From: Gammaproteobacteria bacterium
GTDB lineage: Bacteria; Pseudomonadota; Gammaproteobacteria; Ga0077536
DNA: 7,659 nt
Assembly: GCA_003540955.1 (NCBI GenBank)
Contig: DPMX01000004.1
Span: 1 to 7,659 of the forward strand
Direction: 5' to 3'
Shown: positions 6,744 through 7,659 of the stretch, one piece after another
Numbering within the stretch: position 1 is the first letter of the stretch
Layout of the letters: each line of letters starts with the position of its first letter
Program-made: the position numbers and the translations under genes
Notes under the pieces: model-generated
What the model was told of the DNA's origin: nothing
Database searches by the model: none
Seen by the model: only the letters and a program-made list of their open reading frames with translations

Positions 6744-6773
6744 ATTGTATGACAATATACAATATACATTGTA
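6744..6773. promoter_or_regulatory. Cluster of four ATTGT half-sites: candidate repressor operator
   Basis: Two adjacent dyads lie here: ATTGT-ATG-ACAAT (6744-6756) and TACAAT-ATAC-ATTGTA (6758-6773). The first contains TTGTATGACAA, which fits the TNGTNNNACNA pattern known for FadR-type GntR regulators. The cluster covers the predicted -10 box and start region of the monooxygenase promoter, so a bound protein would be expected to repress. The regulator itself is not encoded in the window. Confidence 0.5.
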
Positions 6774-6795
6774 CGCGTGCTGTGGCAGATTCCAA
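6768..6795 (-). promoter_or_regulatory. Candidate sigma70-type promoter for the monooxygenase gene
   Basis: On the minus strand there is TTGGAA (6790-6795), a 16-base spacer and TACAAT (6768-6773, five of six to the -10 consensus). The start point would be near 6761, giving a leader of about 47 bases before the ATG at 6714. The -10 box is one arm of the downstream dyad. Confidence 0.4.
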
Positions 6796-6848
6796 CATTC
6801 TATTGAAATTCAGCCCCACAGCTAGATATCTGTCTAAGAAAAGCAATT

Positions 6849-7659
6849 ATGGAATACGTAAATTTGGGCGCGAGTGGCCTTAAAGTTTCCCGCCTTGGTC
6901 TCGGCACAATGGGTTTTGGCGATCCCGAATGGCGTTCTTGGGTGCTACGTGAGGACAAAGCGCAACCAATCTTTACCCGAGCGTTAGAGCATGGCATTAA
7001 CTTTTTCGATACCTGTAATTATTACTCCGGTGGAGAGAGTGAACGTTTACTCGGCCGACTCATCCAAAATTCTCGAATTTCGCGCGACGAAATCGTAATC
7101 GCGACGAAATTCGGTATGCCCATGAGCGATCACATAAATGCTCGCGGATACTCAAGGAAAAATATCTTTAACGCTGTCGATTCATCTCTGAAGCGCCTTA
7201 ATACCGAATATATAGATCTCTATCAGACTCACATCTGGGACCTAGATACCAATTTAGAAGAAATGATGTCGGCACTCGCAGATCTTATTCGCACCGGGAA
7301 AGTCTTGTACATTGGGGCAACCGATATGCCGGTTTGGCAGTTCGTTAAAGCTAATTGTATTGCGGGCTCGCGTAATACGCCTGGATTTACGTCGATGCAA
7401 AATCACTACAACTTAGTATGGAGAGAAGACGAGAGTGAACTGCTTCCATACTGTAATGCCAACGGAATTGGATGGATCCCTTACAGCCCAATGGCCCGTG
7501 GTGCCCTTTGTGGGCAAGACCAACGATCCGACAACAGCAGCGAACGACAACGCACGGATGAATACATCGAAATCTGGTATGGCAGGGATTCGGATCGTAC
7601 AGTTAAATCACAAGTCGATCAGGTCGCAAGAAAACACGGAGTTGAATCTGGTCAAGTGG
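6849..7659 (+). CDS. Aldo/keto reductase, first 270 residues, cut by window edge
   Basis: This is a predicted cytoplasmic NADPH-dependent oxidoreductase that reduces aldehydes or ketones, or works in reverse. The frame is open from ATG at 6849 to the right edge. The catalytic tetrad is complete: D54 and Y59 in FFDTCNYYSGGESE, K87 in IATKFG and H128 in YQTHIWD. Other marks are the N-terminal hairpin and first strand MEYVNLGASGLKVSRLGLGTMGFG, GKVLYIGATDM at 150-160, MQNHYNLVWRE at 183-193 and the cofactor-binding strand GIGWIPYSPMARGAL at 206-220. The protein is usually about 310-350 residues, so some 50-80 residues, including the NADPH 2'-phosphate-binding segment, lie beyond the edge. It resembles YghZ/AKR11-14-like single-domain bacterial reductases. 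Its start is 134 bases from the divergent monooxygenase start, suggesting co-regulation. The ribosome binding site (AAGAAAAG) is weak. Confidence 0.92.
   Translation, partial: MEYVNLGASGLKVSRLGLGTMGFGDPEWRSWVLREDKAQPIFTRALEHGINFFDTCNYYSGGESERLLGRLIQNSRISRDEIVIATKFGMPMSDHINARGYSRKNIFNAVDSSLKRLNTEYIDLYQTHIWDLDTNLEEMMSALADLIRTGKVLYIGATDMPVWQFVKANCIAGSRNTPGFTSMQNHYNLVWREDESELLPYCNANGIGWIPYSPMARGALCGQDQRSDNSSERQRTDEYIEIWYGRDSDRTVKSQVDQVARKHGVESGQV

Noticed and set aside
6715..6846. 44-residue N-terminal extension of the monooxygenase from a TTG start at 6846
   Set aside because: It would translate through the predicted promoter and operator. The conserved family N terminus (MKISYF) begins at the ATG at 6714, which has its own short ribosome binding site.

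Overview
The window looks like chromosomal DNA from a Gram-negative bacterium of medium G+C (a hand count of one coding line gives about 47%). The signs are dense coding on both strands, a methyltransferase with a secretory signal peptide, and Shine-Dalgarno and sigma70-like sites. A proteobacterium, possibly gammaproteobacterial, fits, but nothing here fixes the taxon. There are no rRNA or tRNA genes, insertion sequences, integrases or CRISPR repeats.

Layout from left to right: (1) the N-terminal half of a YtcJ-type (family 3) amidohydrolase on the minus strand, cut by the left edge; (2) a 430-base stretch with no convincing gene; (3) a 2-keto-4-pentenoate hydratase / 4-oxalocrotonate decarboxylase family protein on the minus strand, starting at GTG; (4) a divergent promoter region; (5) a predicted exported SAM-dependent methyltransferase of the COG4798 type on the plus strand; (6) a 261-base gap with a hairpin and a promoter/dyad; (7) a metal-dependent amidohydrolase of the imidazolonepropionase/prolidase-like type on the plus strand; (8) a cytoplasmic class I methyltransferase with a DEFHxGG segment on the plus strand; (9) a flavin-dependent luciferase-like monooxygenase on the minus strand, convergent with gene 8; (10) a divergent regulatory region with four ATTGT half-sites over the predicted monooxygenase promoter; (11) an aldo/keto reductase on the plus strand, cut by the right edge.

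Taken together this looks like an accessory catabolic or modification neighbourhood. Two amidohydrolases could open amide, ester or lactone bonds. The flavin monooxygenase and aldo/keto reductase could carry out redox steps. The FAH-fold hydratase/decarboxylase could process an unsaturated 2-keto acid, and two unrelated methyltransferases could add methyl groups or serve another role. No complete known pathway can be read: there is no ring-cleavage dioxygenase, aldolase, CoA ligase or transporter, and no regulator is encoded here. Frequent strand switches mean several transcription units rather than one operon. The most specific regulatory signal is the ATTGT operator cluster between the monooxygenase and the reductase, which fits the TNGTNNNACNA pattern of FadR-type GntR regulators.
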